Of a stretch of DNA of 59,496 bases, positions 9,075-18,425 are shown one piece after another. A program made the translations under genes and the position numbers. Source of the DNA: Allopseudospirillum japonicum (GTDB lineage Bacteria > Pseudomonadota > Gammaproteobacteria > Pseudomonadales > Halomonadaceae). Each line of letters begins with the position of its first letter. The first letter of the stretch is position 1. The stretch spans positions 1-59,496 of the forward strand of contig NZ_FNYH01000011.1 in NCBI RefSeq assembly GCF_900108915.1, read 5' to 3'. Below the pieces are notes generated by a model. That model was given only the letters and a program-made list of their open reading frames with translations, did not search any database and had not been told where the DNA came from.

Positions 9075-9098
9075 AAGGAGCAACCTAGGTTACTCCTT
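9075..9098 (-). terminator. Intrinsic terminator of the bactofilin gene
   Basis: On the minus strand AAGGAG and CTCCTT plus AACC/GGTT form a stem with one mismatch and a TA turn, followed directly by a run of Ts (the A-run at 9071-9076 on the plus strand). This ends transcription before erpA. Confidence 0.8.
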
Positions 9099-9128
9099 GC
9101 GCAAGCTGTAAGCATTCAAGAGCAAAGC

Positions 9129-9698
9129 TTATTTAGTTTCTGCAGCTTTTTTATTTGTGGCTGGGCTAGCTGATGCGTTTTTGGCATCCTGCGTTAGCTT
9201 GGGGAAGGTTTCACCACTGAGCGCCTTCGGTGCTTCTTGCACTTCTGGCTGTTTAGGACGTGCTTTCGTGGTCTTTTTAGGCATCTGTGGGCGCTCACCT
9301 GTCGCAGCCGCACGATATTCCTGACGCAAAGCACCATTGACTTGCGAGCCCATAATCATTTCTATGGTGTTATAGTATACATCACCATTCACAATGGCTT
9401 TAGAAGCTAGCTCTAAATGCTCACAGGCATGAATATCCCCAGTGACAGCACCATTCACTACTACATGGGGTGCAGAGATTTCTCCTTCAACTGCGCCTTT
9501 CTCACTGATACGCAAAATGCTTTTAGAGTCGTCCTCAGCAACAATATTCCCGTAAACCTTGCCATCAATATGCAAGCCACCACTAAAGTGCAAATCCCCA
9601 ATAATTTCCGACTTACTTGATATCAAAGTATCAAAATGCGTCGTTGCTACTGGTTTTTCTTTACTCGCATTATTATTACCACCACCCAAAAATGCCAT
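9129..9698 (-). CDS. Bactofilin (polymer-forming cytoskeletal protein)
   Basis: 189 residues. The central beta-helix (about residues 25-125) has the regular bactofilin repeat: IIGDLHFSGGLHIDGKVYGN, EGEISAPHVVVNGAVTGDI, AIVNGDVYYNTIEM. The tail is Lys/Pro/Ala-rich and disordered. Bactofilins self-assemble without nucleotide and scaffold cell-wall or polar machines. The start overlaps the end of the upstream membrane protein almost exactly (1-base gap), implying translational coupling and perhaps a physical partnership. Confidence 0.92.
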   Translation of the reverse strand: MAFLGGGNNNASKEKPVATTHFDTLISSKSEIIGDLHFSGGLHIDGKVYGNIVAEDDSKSILRISEKGAVEGEISAPHVVVNGAVTGDIHACEHLELASKAIVNGDVYYNTIEMIMGSQVNGALRQEYRAAATGERPQMPKKTTKARPKQPEVQEAPKALSGETFPKLTQDAKNASASPATNKKAAETK

Positions 9699-9699
9699 C

Positions 9700-10458
9700 T
9701 TATTCAGCCTCCTGAGTGGTCCAGTCGAAATACTTTTCTACACGCATTGCTTTACTCCCCGTGGATTGCAGAATGACCTGCACGCGTTCTGCAACAAAAT
9801 CATCCGGTAAGCGGATTTGACCTGTGACATTCTGGAAAAAGCGGAAACGGAATTTAATCCCCAGCTCTTGCACTTCTTCCGAAACATCTTTTAAAGGTAT
9901 CACCACATTCGGGGTTGTACCTTGACGACCAACAAGGTTTACCAAAGCCAAGCCCTCGATATAGTTATTATTATCAGCAACTTGGCTAATCACCAACTTA
10001 TAATCGAATACTTTAGCATCTGTTGTCGCCGCCAGCTCCCAACGTGCAACCCTTAATCCCTTATCTACATTATCAGGATCCATCACACGTTTGTAGAAGG
10101 CAACTTCATTTTCAAGCTGAGCAATACGTGCATTCAGCTCTGCACTGGCTTGTTGCAGTTCCTGATAAGCTTTGCGGTCGATATCATTTCCACTTTCTAC
10201 AATCGCAAGTTTACGGCGCAAATCTTGCAGCTGTTTTTCTTTCACCTGCACTTCAACACGTAACTGATCGCGTTCTTCCACAGCACCATGTTGTTTACGC
10301 CAAACTTGCCAATGTCCCGCCCAATAACTAGCTCCAGCACTTAAAGCTAACAATATCAGCACCAGCAACACAGTTTTCCAAGGTGATCTTTGACGCTTAG
10401 GTACGATCACCAGAGTGTCATCTAGTTTTTTTTGTGATCTCGCTTTACCAAAACTCAT
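9700..10458 (-). CDS. Coiled-coil membrane protein of the DUF6776 type, bactofilin partner
   Basis: 252 residues. A basic cytosolic N-terminus, one transmembrane segment (about 28-48, TVLLVLILLALSAGASYWAG), a heptad-rich coiled coil (about 58-125) and a C-terminal globular domain with FDYKLVISQV and FRFRFFQNVTGQIRLPDDF. It matches the protein that sits between argC and the bactofilin in Pseudomonas, placed in DUF6776; I assign it from memory of that context. It probably anchors or responds to the bactofilin polymer. Function unproven. Confidence 0.75.
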   Translation of the reverse strand: MSFGKARSQKKLDDTLVIVPKRQRSPWKTVLLVLILLALSAGASYWAGHWQVWRKQHGAVEERDQLRVEVQVKEKQLQDLRRKLAIVESGNDIDRKAYQELQQASAELNARIAQLENEVAFYKRVMDPDNVDKGLRVARWELAATTDAKVFDYKLVISQVADNNNYIEGLALVNLVGRQGTTPNVVIPLKDVSEEVQELGIKFRFRFFQNVTGQIRLPDDFVAERVQVILQSTGSKAMRVEKYFDWTTQEAE

Positions 10459-10493
10459 TTCGAACGGTTCCGCTGTTTAAGCTGCCTTCGCAA

Positions 10494-11540
10494 TTAAGGC
10501 AGTAAGGCGACCTGTTTTAGACCAGCATCTTCGGCAAACCCAAACATGATATTTAAGTTTTGCACCGCTTGGCCACTTGCTCCTTTTACCAAGTTATCTA
10601 TCACCGAGAGCACACACACATGCGCGCCTTCTTGCGGTCTATGCACCGCGATACGGCACATATTCGAACCCCGGACACTACGCGTTTCTGGCGCGGAACC
10701 TAAAGGCATCACATCCACAAAGGTTTCTTGTGCATAGGTTTGTTCAAATACAGCTTGAAGTTCTGCAAGCGTCATCCGCTGAGCTTCAGGCGTTAAGGTG
10801 GCGTATAAGCTGGCATGGATGCCGCGTATCATAGGAGTCAAGTGCGGCATAAACAAGAGATTTACCGAACTTTGTGCAGCTTCTTGCAAGCCTTGCGTAA
10901 TTTCTGGCAGGTGCCTATGGCCATTCATGCTATACGCTTTCATGCTCTCACTGGCTTCACATAATAAGGAACCCACTTTAGCGCCCCGGCCTGCACCGCT
11001 GACACCAGATTTACAATCCGCAATCAAAGAATCTAGCGCAATTAGACCCGCACGTATTAAAGGCAAATACCCCAATTGCACCGCTGTCGGGTAACAGCCT
11101 GGTACGGCAATCAAACGGGCATCTTTAATCGCATTACGATTGACTTCCGGTAAACCATACACGGCTTCTGGTAATAATTCAGGAGCACCATGTGCTTGGT
11201 TGTACCAATGCGCCCAGATTTGTGGGTCTTTAATTCTAAAATCTGCGGATAAATCAATCACACGGGTGCCTTGTGCCAATAAAGGCGCTGCCAACGCGTG
11301 TGCTACCCCATGTGGTGTCGCAAAAAAAACGGCATCACAAGCACCCAAGACATCAACATCAGGTTCACTGAAAGCAAGATCTAAATGCCCACGTAAATTA
11401 GGGTACATATCCGCCACTGGGATACCGGCCTCGCTACGCGAGGTAATCACACTCACATCCACTTCAGGGTGCTGAGTTAACAACCTGAGTAGCTCAACGC
11501 CTGTATAACCTGTGCCACCTACGATACCTACCTTAATCAC
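10494..11540 (-). CDS. argC: N-acetyl-gamma-glutamyl-phosphate reductase
   Basis: 348 residues. It catalyses the NADPH-dependent third step of arginine synthesis. The Rossmann start [18 protein letters not shown], catalytic Cys149 in AVPGCYPTA and the HRHLPEI motif are all present, and length is normal for the long ArgC class. It is the first gene of the leftward group with the membrane protein and bactofilin 35 bases behind it, and is divergent from the chloride channel gene. Confidence 0.96.
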   Translation of the reverse strand: MIKVGIVGGTGYTGVELLRLLTQHPEVDVSVITSRSEAGIPVADMYPNLRGHLDLAFSEPDVDVLGACDAVFFATPHGVAHALAAPLLAQGTRVIDLSADFRIKDPQIWAHWYNQAHGAPELLPEAVYGLPEVNRNAIKDARLIAVPGCYPTAVQLGYLPLIRAGLIALDSLIADCKSGVSGAGRGAKVGSLLCEASESMKAYSMNGHRHLPEITQGLQEAAQSSVNLLFMPHLTPMIRGIHASLYATLTPEAQRMTLAELQAVFEQTYAQETFVDVMPLGSAPETRSVRGSNMCRIAVHRPQEGAHVCVLSVIDNLVKGASGQAVQNLNIMFGFAEDAGLKQVALLP

Positions 11541-11610
11541 TGTGTCTGGCCCTCTTGTGAATTTATCCCGATAGAATAAGCGGTTATACTATATTCTCTG
11601 GAATCTTGCT

Positions 11611-13416
11611 ATGGATAGAGGGATGCGCTTGCCGATCAACCACACCCGCTTAGGTCGCGCTTTAGGCCACTATTTGCAACTTAAGTTGCAAGATTTTCGT
11701 CATCAGGTGGCGCAAGTGGATGCCTTGCCACAATTGGCTATTTTGGGTTTAGTCGCTGGTTTTGCTGCTGCCAGTCTTACCCTAATTTTTCGCTGGACGT
11801 TAGAAAGTCTGTTATCCCTTTACCTGCATCCACATACGGAAGCCTTCGAACAGCTCAATGCTTGGGCACGCTTTTTTTTACCCTTGTTAGCTGCTTTAGC
11901 CATGGCCACTTTACTGACATGGGCCAAGCCGCATCAACGCAAGCTGGGCATTGGTGCTGTCATCGAGGGTTTTCACCTGCATCAGGGGCGTTTGCCCTTG
12001 GTCAATACGCTCTTACAATTTGTCTTAGGGCTAGTGTCGTTAGGGGGTGGGCTCTCTGCAGGACGCGAAGGGCCTTCTGTGCATTTGGGTGCAGGTATTG
12101 CCAGCACTTTAGGGCAAAGCCTCGCACTCCCTAATAACAGCCTACGGTTATTAATTGGTTGTGGTACCGCGGCCTCCATTGCTGCTGCCTTTAATACGCC
12201 CTTAGCAGGGGTGATTTTTGCGATGGAAGTTGTGATGGCTGAGTATAGCGTACTGGGTTTTGCCCCCATTATTATCGCGGCCATTACAGGTGCTGTATTA
12301 ACCCAGATGACCTATGGTGCAGCACCGATTTTTAGTCTACCTGCCTTGCCCATGCTCGATCCTACTGAGCTAGGCTTTTGCTTATTGCTGGGGGTTTTTA
12401 TCGGACTTGCCGGTGCGAGCTTCCAGGCAAGTTGTCGTTTTTGGCAACAAAATCAACGCCATTATAGCTTGATACAAAGGGGCTTATTAGTTGGTCTTTC
12501 AACAGGCACTTGCGCACTGATTGCCCCACAAGTGATGGGTATGGGCTATGATGCACTCAATCTTATGTTTGCTGGTGGTCTTCCTTGGCTGTACTTGTTG
12601 CTATTGGTATTAGGGAAAGGTTTTTTGACCAGCTTCACCCTAGGGATGGGGCTACCTATTGGGATGATTGCGCCTTTACTTGTCATAGGTGGCGGTCTCG
12701 GGGCTTTAGGGGCCGAGTTTGTGGCTCTGATCAGTCACGCAGATCAATACCCTAGCCTTTACGTTCTTATTGGCATGGGCGCTATGATGGGCAGTGTTTT
12801 ACAAGCGCCACTGGCAGCTTTATTAGCCTTACTTGAACTGACCCATAATCCTCAAGTCTTAATGCCCAGCATGCTCACCTTAATGGTGGCTTTTTTAATT
12901 CAGCGTGTCTTATTTAAACAAAATGCTATTTTTATCAGTCTGCTCAATGGCCAAGGCATTTATCCGCATCAAGCCCCTTTAGCACAAGCCTTAGGGCGCA
13001 CTGGCGTCATGGCGGTGATGGATCGGCGTTTTGTGCAGGTAGCACAAAGATTAACTTATGCGCAAGCCCGTCAAGCCTTGATACCTAAGCCCCATTGGTT
13101 AGTGATTCAAAGCGTGAAAGATGCCCACACCCTGACTTTAATGCCGGCGGCTGCCCTTGCACATTACTTACAAGAACTGGATTCACAGGTGCCAACGCAT
13201 CAGCAAACGCCTGAGCTCACACTGGATTTAGCACGTTTTGCCGCGCCGCGCTTGAGTTTAACGCCCTTGTCCATGCAGGCGAGCTTGCAAGAAGCTGACC
13301 AGAGTTTGCAGGATTTTGCGGTAGATGCTTTAGTCATCTGTCCCTCATCCATACAAGGGGTCTCCCCTATCTTGGGGATTCTGACCCGTGATATGCTGGA
13401 ACAATACTACCGCTAG
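11611..13416 (+). CDS. ClC-family chloride channel or transporter
   Basis: 601 residues with about ten hydrophobic segments to residue 430, then a weakly conserved cytoplasmic region that may be a degenerate CBS pair. The gating glutamate is present (GREGP, Glu153) and so is the selectivity motif GMIAP. Two key positions differ from E. coli ClC-ec1: the proton glutamate Glu203 aligns with Val207 (FAMEVV), and the GSGIP serine segment reads LGIGA. Val at this place is typical of true channels rather than Cl-/H+ antiporters. Alternative start at 11623. Possibly transcribed with hemJ, 29 bases downstream. Confidence 0.9.
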   Translation: MDRGMRLPINHTRLGRALGHYLQLKLQDFRHQVAQVDALPQLAILGLVAGFAAASLTLIFRWTLESLLSLYLHPHTEAFEQLNAWARFFLPLLAALAMATLLTWAKPHQRKLGIGAVIEGFHLHQGRLPLVNTLLQFVLGLVSLGGGLSAGREGPSVHLGAGIASTLGQSLALPNNSLRLLIGCGTAASIAAAFNTPLAGVIFAMEVVMAEYSVLGFAPIIIAAITGAVLTQMTYGAAPIFSLPALPMLDPTELGFCLLLGVFIGLAGASFQASCRFWQQNQRHYSLIQRGLLVGLSTGTCALIAPQVMGMGYDALNLMFAGGLPWLYLLLLVLGKGFLTSFTLGMGLPIGMIAPLLVIGGGLGALGAEFVALISHADQYPSLYVLIGMGAMMGSVLQAPLAALLALLELTHNPQVLMPSMLTLMVAFLIQRVLFKQNAIFISLLNGQGIYPHQAPLAQALGRTGVMAVMDRRFVQVAQRLTYAQARQALIPKPHWLVIQSVKDAHTLTLMPAAALAHYLQELDSQVPTHQQTPELTLDLARFAAPRLSLTPLSMQASLQEADQSLQDFAVDALVICPSSIQGVSPILGILTRDMLEQYYR

Positions 13417-13445
13417 CCTGGTTACCTCAAAAAAGGATGTAAACG

Positions 13446-13883
13446 ATGACATTTTTATGGTTAAAAGCCTTTCATATTATGGCGATTGTCACTTGGTTTA
13501 GTGGCCTCTTTTATTTACCACGCTTATTTGTTTATCATGCTATGGCAGAACAAGACGAGGATTTAAACTCCTGCACCCGTTTTAAAGTCATGGAACGTAA
13601 ACTCCTACGTGGTATTACCACGCCTTCGATGATCGTGGTGGTCGTGCTTGGCATAGGGTTATTAAGCACCAATTTTAGTGGTTATATGAGCCAAGGCTGG
13701 ATGCATGCCAAGCTCTCTTTAGTGGCCTTGCTATTGATTTACCATGTTATGTGTCATCGTTACGTTGCCCGTTTTGCTGTTGACCAGAATAAACGCGGTC
13801 ATGTGTATTACCGTATTTTCAATGAATTGCCAGTATTTGCCCTTATTGGCATCGTGATTTTAGCGGTACTCAAGCCCTTTTGA
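13446..13883 (+). CDS. hemJ: Protoporphyrinogen IX oxidase HemJ
   Basis: 145 residues with four transmembrane helices. WLKAFHIMAIVTWFSGLFYL carries the conserved His that binds heme, and MHAKLSLVALL holds the conserved Lys/His block. HemJ oxidises protoporphyrinogen IX in the penultimate step of heme b synthesis in bacteria lacking HemG or HemY. Its position near argC is the one known in Pseudomonas. hemL, an earlier heme gene, lies 1.6 kb downstream on the same strand. Confidence 0.93.
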   Translation: MTFLWLKAFHIMAIVTWFSGLFYLPRLFVYHAMAEQDEDLNSCTRFKVMERKLLRGITTPSMIVVVVLGIGLLSTNFSGYMSQGWMHAKLSLVALLLIYHVMCHRYVARFAVDQNKRGHVYYRIFNELPVFALIGIVILAVLKPF

Positions 13884-13894
13884 TCTAAGCTATC

Positions 13895-14767
13895 ATGCCC
13901 ATACTTAATTACCGTAAAGCCCCTGTCGTTCTTGTACTGGCAGGGCACGATCCTAGTGGTGGTGCTGGACTCAGTGCCGACATTGAAGCCATTCGCGCCC
14001 AGCAAGTCTGGGCGGTGACAGTGGCAACTGCACTCACAGTGCAAGATACGCGCAAGGTGTACCAAGTCCAAGCAGTGGATGCCCACCTGATCGAAGCCCA
14101 AGCACAAAAACTGAGCGAAGATTTTAATATCGCTGCCATTAAAATAGGTTTGGTGCCCAATCTTGCTGTCTTGGAAGTGATTGTGCGTATTTTAGATGCC
14201 CACCCGAAAGTACCTGTCGTGCTCGATCCTGTCCTGCGTTCAGGTGCAGGACAGGCTATGAGTGATGCGCACCTCTTGCCTGCACTTGCACACCACCTCA
14301 TTGCCTATGCGCATATTGCCACACCTAACACTTTGGAGCTTGCTGCCTTAGCACAGGCTAAAACTCCCAATTTGGTCGCTGAGGTAGGCACACCTTTGGC
14401 GACCCAAGCCACTGCAAGCGGTTTACAGTATCCAGACGAACACCAAGCCCAACAGGCCTATGCACTTTTACAAAGAGGTTGCCATGCCGTGTTAGTCACA
14501 GGCACTCATGCAGATAGCCCTGCTGTTAAAAACACCCTCTATCAAAGTGATGTGCCACCCATTACCCATCGTTGGTCACGTTTGGACAATGAATACCACG
14601 GCTCCGGTTGCACCCTAGCTTCCGCTTTGGCGGCACGCTTAGCCTTGGGTGAGCCTTTGGAAGTGGCCTGTCTTAGTGCACAAGATTACACTTGGCGCGC
14701 TTTACATGCCGCCTATCAAATTGGCCAAGGCCAACTCTTGCCGCAGCGTTTATTTAATAATCCGTAA
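13895..14767 (+). CDS. thiD: Hydroxymethylpyrimidine/phosphomethylpyrimidine kinase ThiD
   Basis: 290-residue ribokinase-fold enzyme that phosphorylates HMP twice to give the pyrimidine half of thiamine. LAGHDPSGGAGLSADIEA is the substrate-binding N-terminal block, VVLDPVLRSGAG the middle motif and HGSGCTLASALAA the anion hole with catalytic Cys/Gly. The start has no good RBS and follows hemJ by 11 bases, consistent with coupled translation. thiE follows, so this is a thiamine synthesis pair. Confidence 0.95.
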   Translation: MPILNYRKAPVVLVLAGHDPSGGAGLSADIEAIRAQQVWAVTVATALTVQDTRKVYQVQAVDAHLIEAQAQKLSEDFNIAAIKIGLVPNLAVLEVIVRILDAHPKVPVVLDPVLRSGAGQAMSDAHLLPALAHHLIAYAHIATPNTLELAALAQAKTPNLVAEVGTPLATQATASGLQYPDEHQAQQAYALLQRGCHAVLVTGTHADSPAVKNTLYQSDVPPITHRWSRLDNEYHGSGCTLASALAARLALGEPLEVACLSAQDYTWRALHAAYQIGQGQLLPQRLFNNP

Positions 14768-14793
14768 GCTGCTTTTCTGGGATGGAGTACACC

Positions 14794-15474
14794 ATGCTTA
14801 ACCCAAACGTTGGGGGATCTGGCTTATATGCCATTACCGATCCTCAATGGTTGCCTGATGATAAAAGCTTGCTGCTTGGTGTTGAGGCGGCACTAGAGGC
14901 TGGGGTGGCCCTAGTACAATACCGAGATAAAACAGCCACAGAGGCTACAGCATACCGACGCGCACGCGCCTTACAAGCTTTGTGTACGGACTATCAAGTG
15001 CCCTTAATTATCAATGATCGTTTGCATTTAGCGGCTGATTTGGGGCTGGGCGTTCATCTTGGTGTCAGCGATGCCAGCATCGCACAAGCGCGCCGCCTGC
15101 TTGGTGCAAACGCCCTCCTTGGTGCCACGTGTCATGCCAGCTTGTCCCGTGCACAAGCTAGCTTACAAGCTGGGGCTTCTTATGTGGCTTTCGGGCGTTT
15201 TTTCCCCTCGCAAACTAAAGCAGAAGCCCCACCTGCAGAGTTAAGTTTGCTTACCCAAGCACGTCAAAAGCTGACGTGCCCCTTGGTTGCCATTGGTGGT
15301 TTAAACGTCAACAATTTGCCACAAGTCCAAGCTGCAGGTGCACATTTGCTTGCTTTGTCGGCTGGTATTTTTGCGCATACAGACTTCTCACCAACGCAAA
15401 TCCGTATGCAAGTCACAGCGTTAAATGCGGCATTACGCCCTGCCATGCCCTCAAATGTTCCCCATCACTTATGA
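14794..15474 (+). CDS. thiE: Thiamine-phosphate synthase ThiE
   Basis: 226-residue TIM-barrel enzyme joining HMP-PP and the thiazole phosphate. Conserved blocks are [44 protein letters not shown] and [13 protein letters not shown], and the phosphate loop AIGGLNVNN. The start at 14794 is preferred (TGGAG about 7 bases upstream) over the ATG four codons earlier. It lies between thiD and hemL on the same strand, with a 16-base gap to hemL. Confidence 0.95.
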   Translation: MLNPNVGGSGLYAITDPQWLPDDKSLLLGVEAALEAGVALVQYRDKTATEATAYRRARALQALCTDYQVPLIINDRLHLAADLGLGVHLGVSDASIAQARRLLGANALLGATCHASLSRAQASLQAGASYVAFGRFFPSQTKAEAPPAELSLLTQARQKLTCPLVAIGGLNVNNLPQVQAAGAHLLALSAGIFAHTDFSPTQIRMQVTALNAALRPAMPSNVPHHL

Positions 15475-15490
15475 TAAAAGGATTGATGCT

Positions 15491-16771
15491 ATGTCTCGTT
15501 CTGCTGAACTCTTTTCTGCTGCACAAAAACATATTCCCGGTGGTGTCAACTCGCCCGTGCGTGCATTCCGCAGTGTAGGAGGAACACCGATTTTTATTGA
15601 GCGTGCCCAAGGCGCTTATTTATATGATGTGGATGGCAAAGCTTATATTGATTATGTTGGCTCTTGGGGCCCTATGATTACCGGCCATGCAGACCCAGAA
15701 ATTTTGGCCGCTGTGCGTGAGCGTTTAGATTATGGCTTATCTTATGGGGCACCCACCGCTTTAGAAACGCACATGGCCGATTTGCTGTGTGAGCTAGTAC
15801 CTTCTATGGAAATGGTACGCATGGTGAACTCAGGAACAGAAGCCACCATGAGTGCCCTGCGTTTAGCACGTGGTTATACCAAGCGCGATAAAATCGTGAA
15901 ATTTGAGGGGTGCTACCACGGTCATAGTGATTCTTTACTCGTCAAAGCAGGCTCGGGGGCACTGACCTTTGGTGAGCCTAATTCCCCAGGTGTCCCTGCT
16001 GATTTAGCACAACATACCTTAACGCTCAGCTTTAATGATAGTCAGCAAGTCAAAGACTGTTTTGCACGCTTGGGCGATCAGATTGCGGCTGTCATTGTCG
16101 AGCCAGTTGCTGGCAATATGAATTGCATCCCACCTGAGGCAGAATTTTTACAAACCCTACGTGAAGTCTGTGATACGAGCGGCAGCTTGCTGATTTTTGA
16201 CGAAGTGATGACAGGTTTTCGGGTCGCGTTAGGGGGGGCACAAGCACATTATGGGATCACCCCAGATTTAACCACCTTGGGTAAAATTGTCGGCGGCGGT
16301 TTGCCTGTTGGCGCTTTTGGCGGTAAGGCGGAAGTGATGCGTCATATTTCCCCGTTAGGGCCTGTTTATCAAGCAGGGACTTTGTCTGGCAACCCCTTGG
16401 CTATGGCCGCAGGTTTAGCATTATTGAATAAAATTCGTCAGCCCGGCTTCCATCAGCAACTGAGCAACAAAACCGAGCAATTGTGTCAAGGCTTACAAAC
16501 CCGAGCACAAGCTGCGGGCGTGCCCTTTTTGACACAAAATGTCGGTGCCATGTTCGGTCTTTTCTTCACCGATGCCCCTCAAGTGACCTCCTTTGACGAA
16601 GCCACCCAATGCCATTTAGAAAGTTTTAACCGCTTTTTCCACTTGATGCTTGATGCTGGCGTCTATCTTGCCCCTTCTGCGTATGAGGCCGGTTTTATCT
16701 CCAGCGCCCATACAGAGACAGAAATTCAAGCGACGCTTCAAGCCGCTGAACAGGCATTTAAGCAGCTATAA
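15491..16771 (+). CDS. hemL: Glutamate-1-semialdehyde 2,1-aminomutase
   Basis: 426-residue PLP enzyme that makes 5-aminolevulinate from glutamate semialdehyde, the first committed step of the C5 heme route. The start at 15491 has AAAGGA about 8 bases upstream and gives the usual family N-terminus ([20 protein letters not shown]). [17 protein letters not shown] binds PLP phosphate, [11 protein letters not shown] holds the Asp, and [18 protein letters not shown] contains the Schiff-base lysine. The gene ends in a strong hairpin. Confidence 0.97.
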   Translation: MSRSAELFSAAQKHIPGGVNSPVRAFRSVGGTPIFIERAQGAYLYDVDGKAYIDYVGSWGPMITGHADPEILAAVRERLDYGLSYGAPTALETHMADLLCELVPSMEMVRMVNSGTEATMSALRLARGYTKRDKIVKFEGCYHGHSDSLLVKAGSGALTFGEPNSPGVPADLAQHTLTLSFNDSQQVKDCFARLGDQIAAVIVEPVAGNMNCIPPEAEFLQTLREVCDTSGSLLIFDEVMTGFRVALGGAQAHYGITPDLTTLGKIVGGGLPVGAFGGKAEVMRHISPLGPVYQAGTLSGNPLAMAAGLALLNKIRQPGFHQQLSNKTEQLCQGLQTRAQAAGVPFLTQNVGAMFGLFFTDAPQVTSFDEATQCHLESFNRFFHLMLDAGVYLAPSAYEAGFISSAHTETEIQATLQAAEQAFKQL

Positions 16772-16777
16772 CCTAAA

Positions 16778-16810
16778 CCCCCTTGCACTGAGTTCTTTGG
16801 TGCAGGGGGG
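16778..16810 (+). terminator. Terminator-like hairpin after hemL
   Basis: An 11-base-pair stem: CCCCCTTGCAC pairs with GTGCAGGGGGG (one G-T pair) around an 11-base loop. No T-run follows, so it may be an inefficient or factor-assisted terminator. Confidence 0.6.
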
Positions 16811-16974
16811 CGTAGATTTCCTGCGTTAAAGCTAGTGCGCAGCAGAAGCAGGGATCCCCCTTCCTCCCCACAAATTAGGTTTACCTCTCGCTTTCGGGTA
16901 CACTAGGCCGCCTTTAATGGTCTGACCTGTTCAATTTCGACACTAAAGCCATCCCAAGGAGGACTCAAAGACCT

Positions 16975-18306
16975 ATGTCCATTCAAGTCCGTGTACCCGT
17001 ACAAGAACTCAGCGAAACCTCACTAGCGCCTAGCTTTAAGGTTTACACTGCACGCCACCTAGAACAAATTCCGCAAGTGCAACGCCTTCCATCTCAGATA
17101 CGCCAGGAGATGAAAGTCGTGGCTTCCGTCTTGCCTTTTCGTGTGAATCAATATGTGATTGATGATTTGATCGACTGGCGCGATCCCATTGCAGACCCGA
17201 TATTTCAGCTGACTTTTCCACAAAAAGGCATGCTCAAACCAGCGCATTATCAAGCTGTCGAAGCAGCGCTAGCCACTGAAGACGCCGCCCATATCAAAGC
17301 CACCATTGCAGAGGTGCGCGCCCAACTCAACCCCCATCCCGCCGGTCAACTAGAACAAAACATCCCTAAAGTTAACGGAGAACCAGTTCTTGGGTTACAG
17401 CATAAATACCGCGAAACCGTGCTCTTTTTTCCCAGCTCAGGACAGGTTTGCCATTCTTACTGCACTTTTTGTTTCCGTTGGGCGCAATTTGTTGGCGATC
17501 CCTCGTTAAAAATCGCCGCCAAAGAATCAAGCCAACTGTGCGATTATTTACGTGAACATCCAGAAGTCACCGATGTTTTAATCACAGGGGGTGATCCTCT
17601 GGTGATGAAAACCAAGAACTTACGTGCTTATCTGGAACCCCTGTTAGCGCCTGAGTTTGATCATATTCGCAGCATTCGCCTCGGCTCTAAAGCCTTAACT
17701 TTCTGGCCTTATCGCTTTGTCACTGATGCAGATGCCCAAGATTTACTCGCTTTATTGCGTGAAATTGTGGCCGCAGGTAAACATCTAGCGTTTATGGCAC
17801 ATTACAATCACTGGCGCGAGCTAGAAACACCAATTGCACGTCAAGCCGTTGCTAATGTCCGCGCAACAGGGGCACAAATTCGTAGCCAAGGCCCGCTACT
17901 ACGTCATATTAATGATCACCCTGCCGATTGGGCGCGTTTGTGGCAAACCCAAGTCGAGCTAGGCATTCAGCCCTATTATATGTTTGTGGAACGAGATACA
18001 GGGGCGCAGCATTATTTCGAAGTGCCTTTAGCACAAGCATGGCAAATTTACCGCCAAGCCATGCAGCAAGTCAGTGGCATTGCACGTACAGCGCGCGGTC
18101 CTTCCATGAGTGCCACACCGGGTAAAGTCGAAATTCAAGGTGTCACAGAAATTCATGGCGAGAAAGTCTTCGTATTGCGTTTTATTCAAGGACGCAACCC
18201 AGACTGGGTACAAAGGCCCTTTTTCGCACGTTACGACGAACAAGCCACTTGGTTGCATCACCTCAAGCCTGCTTTTGGCGAAAGTAAATTCTTTTTCGAA
18301 GATTAA
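16975..18306 (+). CDS. KamA-family radical SAM/PLP enzyme (annotated-type lysine 2,3-aminomutase)
   Basis: 443 residues. The radical SAM cluster motif CxxxCxxC is Cys159-Cys163-Cys166 (CHSYCTFC). ITGGDPL and the LGSKALTFWPYRF block are typical of the KamA/EpmB group. The PLP lysine is probably Lys384 (SATPGK). The two aspartates that hold the lysine side chain in clostridial aminomutase are not at their aligned places: the CDL position reads MFV (Phe337), with Glu339 and Asp341 near by, and the VVDAPGGGGK position reads Ser377. It is about 100 residues longer than E. coli EpmB. The substrate is therefore open. A clear AAGGAGG precedes the start. Single gene between two terminators. Confidence 0.85.
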   Translation: MSIQVRVPVQELSETSLAPSFKVYTARHLEQIPQVQRLPSQIRQEMKVVASVLPFRVNQYVIDDLIDWRDPIADPIFQLTFPQKGMLKPAHYQAVEAALATEDAAHIKATIAEVRAQLNPHPAGQLEQNIPKVNGEPVLGLQHKYRETVLFFPSSGQVCHSYCTFCFRWAQFVGDPSLKIAAKESSQLCDYLREHPEVTDVLITGGDPLVMKTKNLRAYLEPLLAPEFDHIRSIRLGSKALTFWPYRFVTDADAQDLLALLREIVAAGKHLAFMAHYNHWRELETPIARQAVANVRATGAQIRSQGPLLRHINDHPADWARLWQTQVELGIQPYYMFVERDTGAQHYFEVPLAQAWQIYRQAMQQVSGIARTARGPSMSATPGKVEIQGVTEIHGEKVFVLRFIQGRNPDWVQRPFFARYDEQATWLHHLKPAFGESKFFFED

Positions 18307-18326
18307 TCATTAATCAGCAGATGCTC

Positions 18327-18354
18327 ACACCTTCCCCGCTTTGGGAGGGTGTTT
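18327..18354 (+). terminator. Intrinsic terminator after kamA-like gene
   Basis: ACACCTTCCC and GGGAGGGTGT form a 10-pair stem (one G-T) around CGCTTT, followed by TTT. Confidence 0.7.
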
Positions 18355-18425
18355 GACTAGTATCCTTGGGTTATTTCGCGTATTTTATATCTATCTTAAT
18401 TTATGCTGATCAAAGGCCATACACA

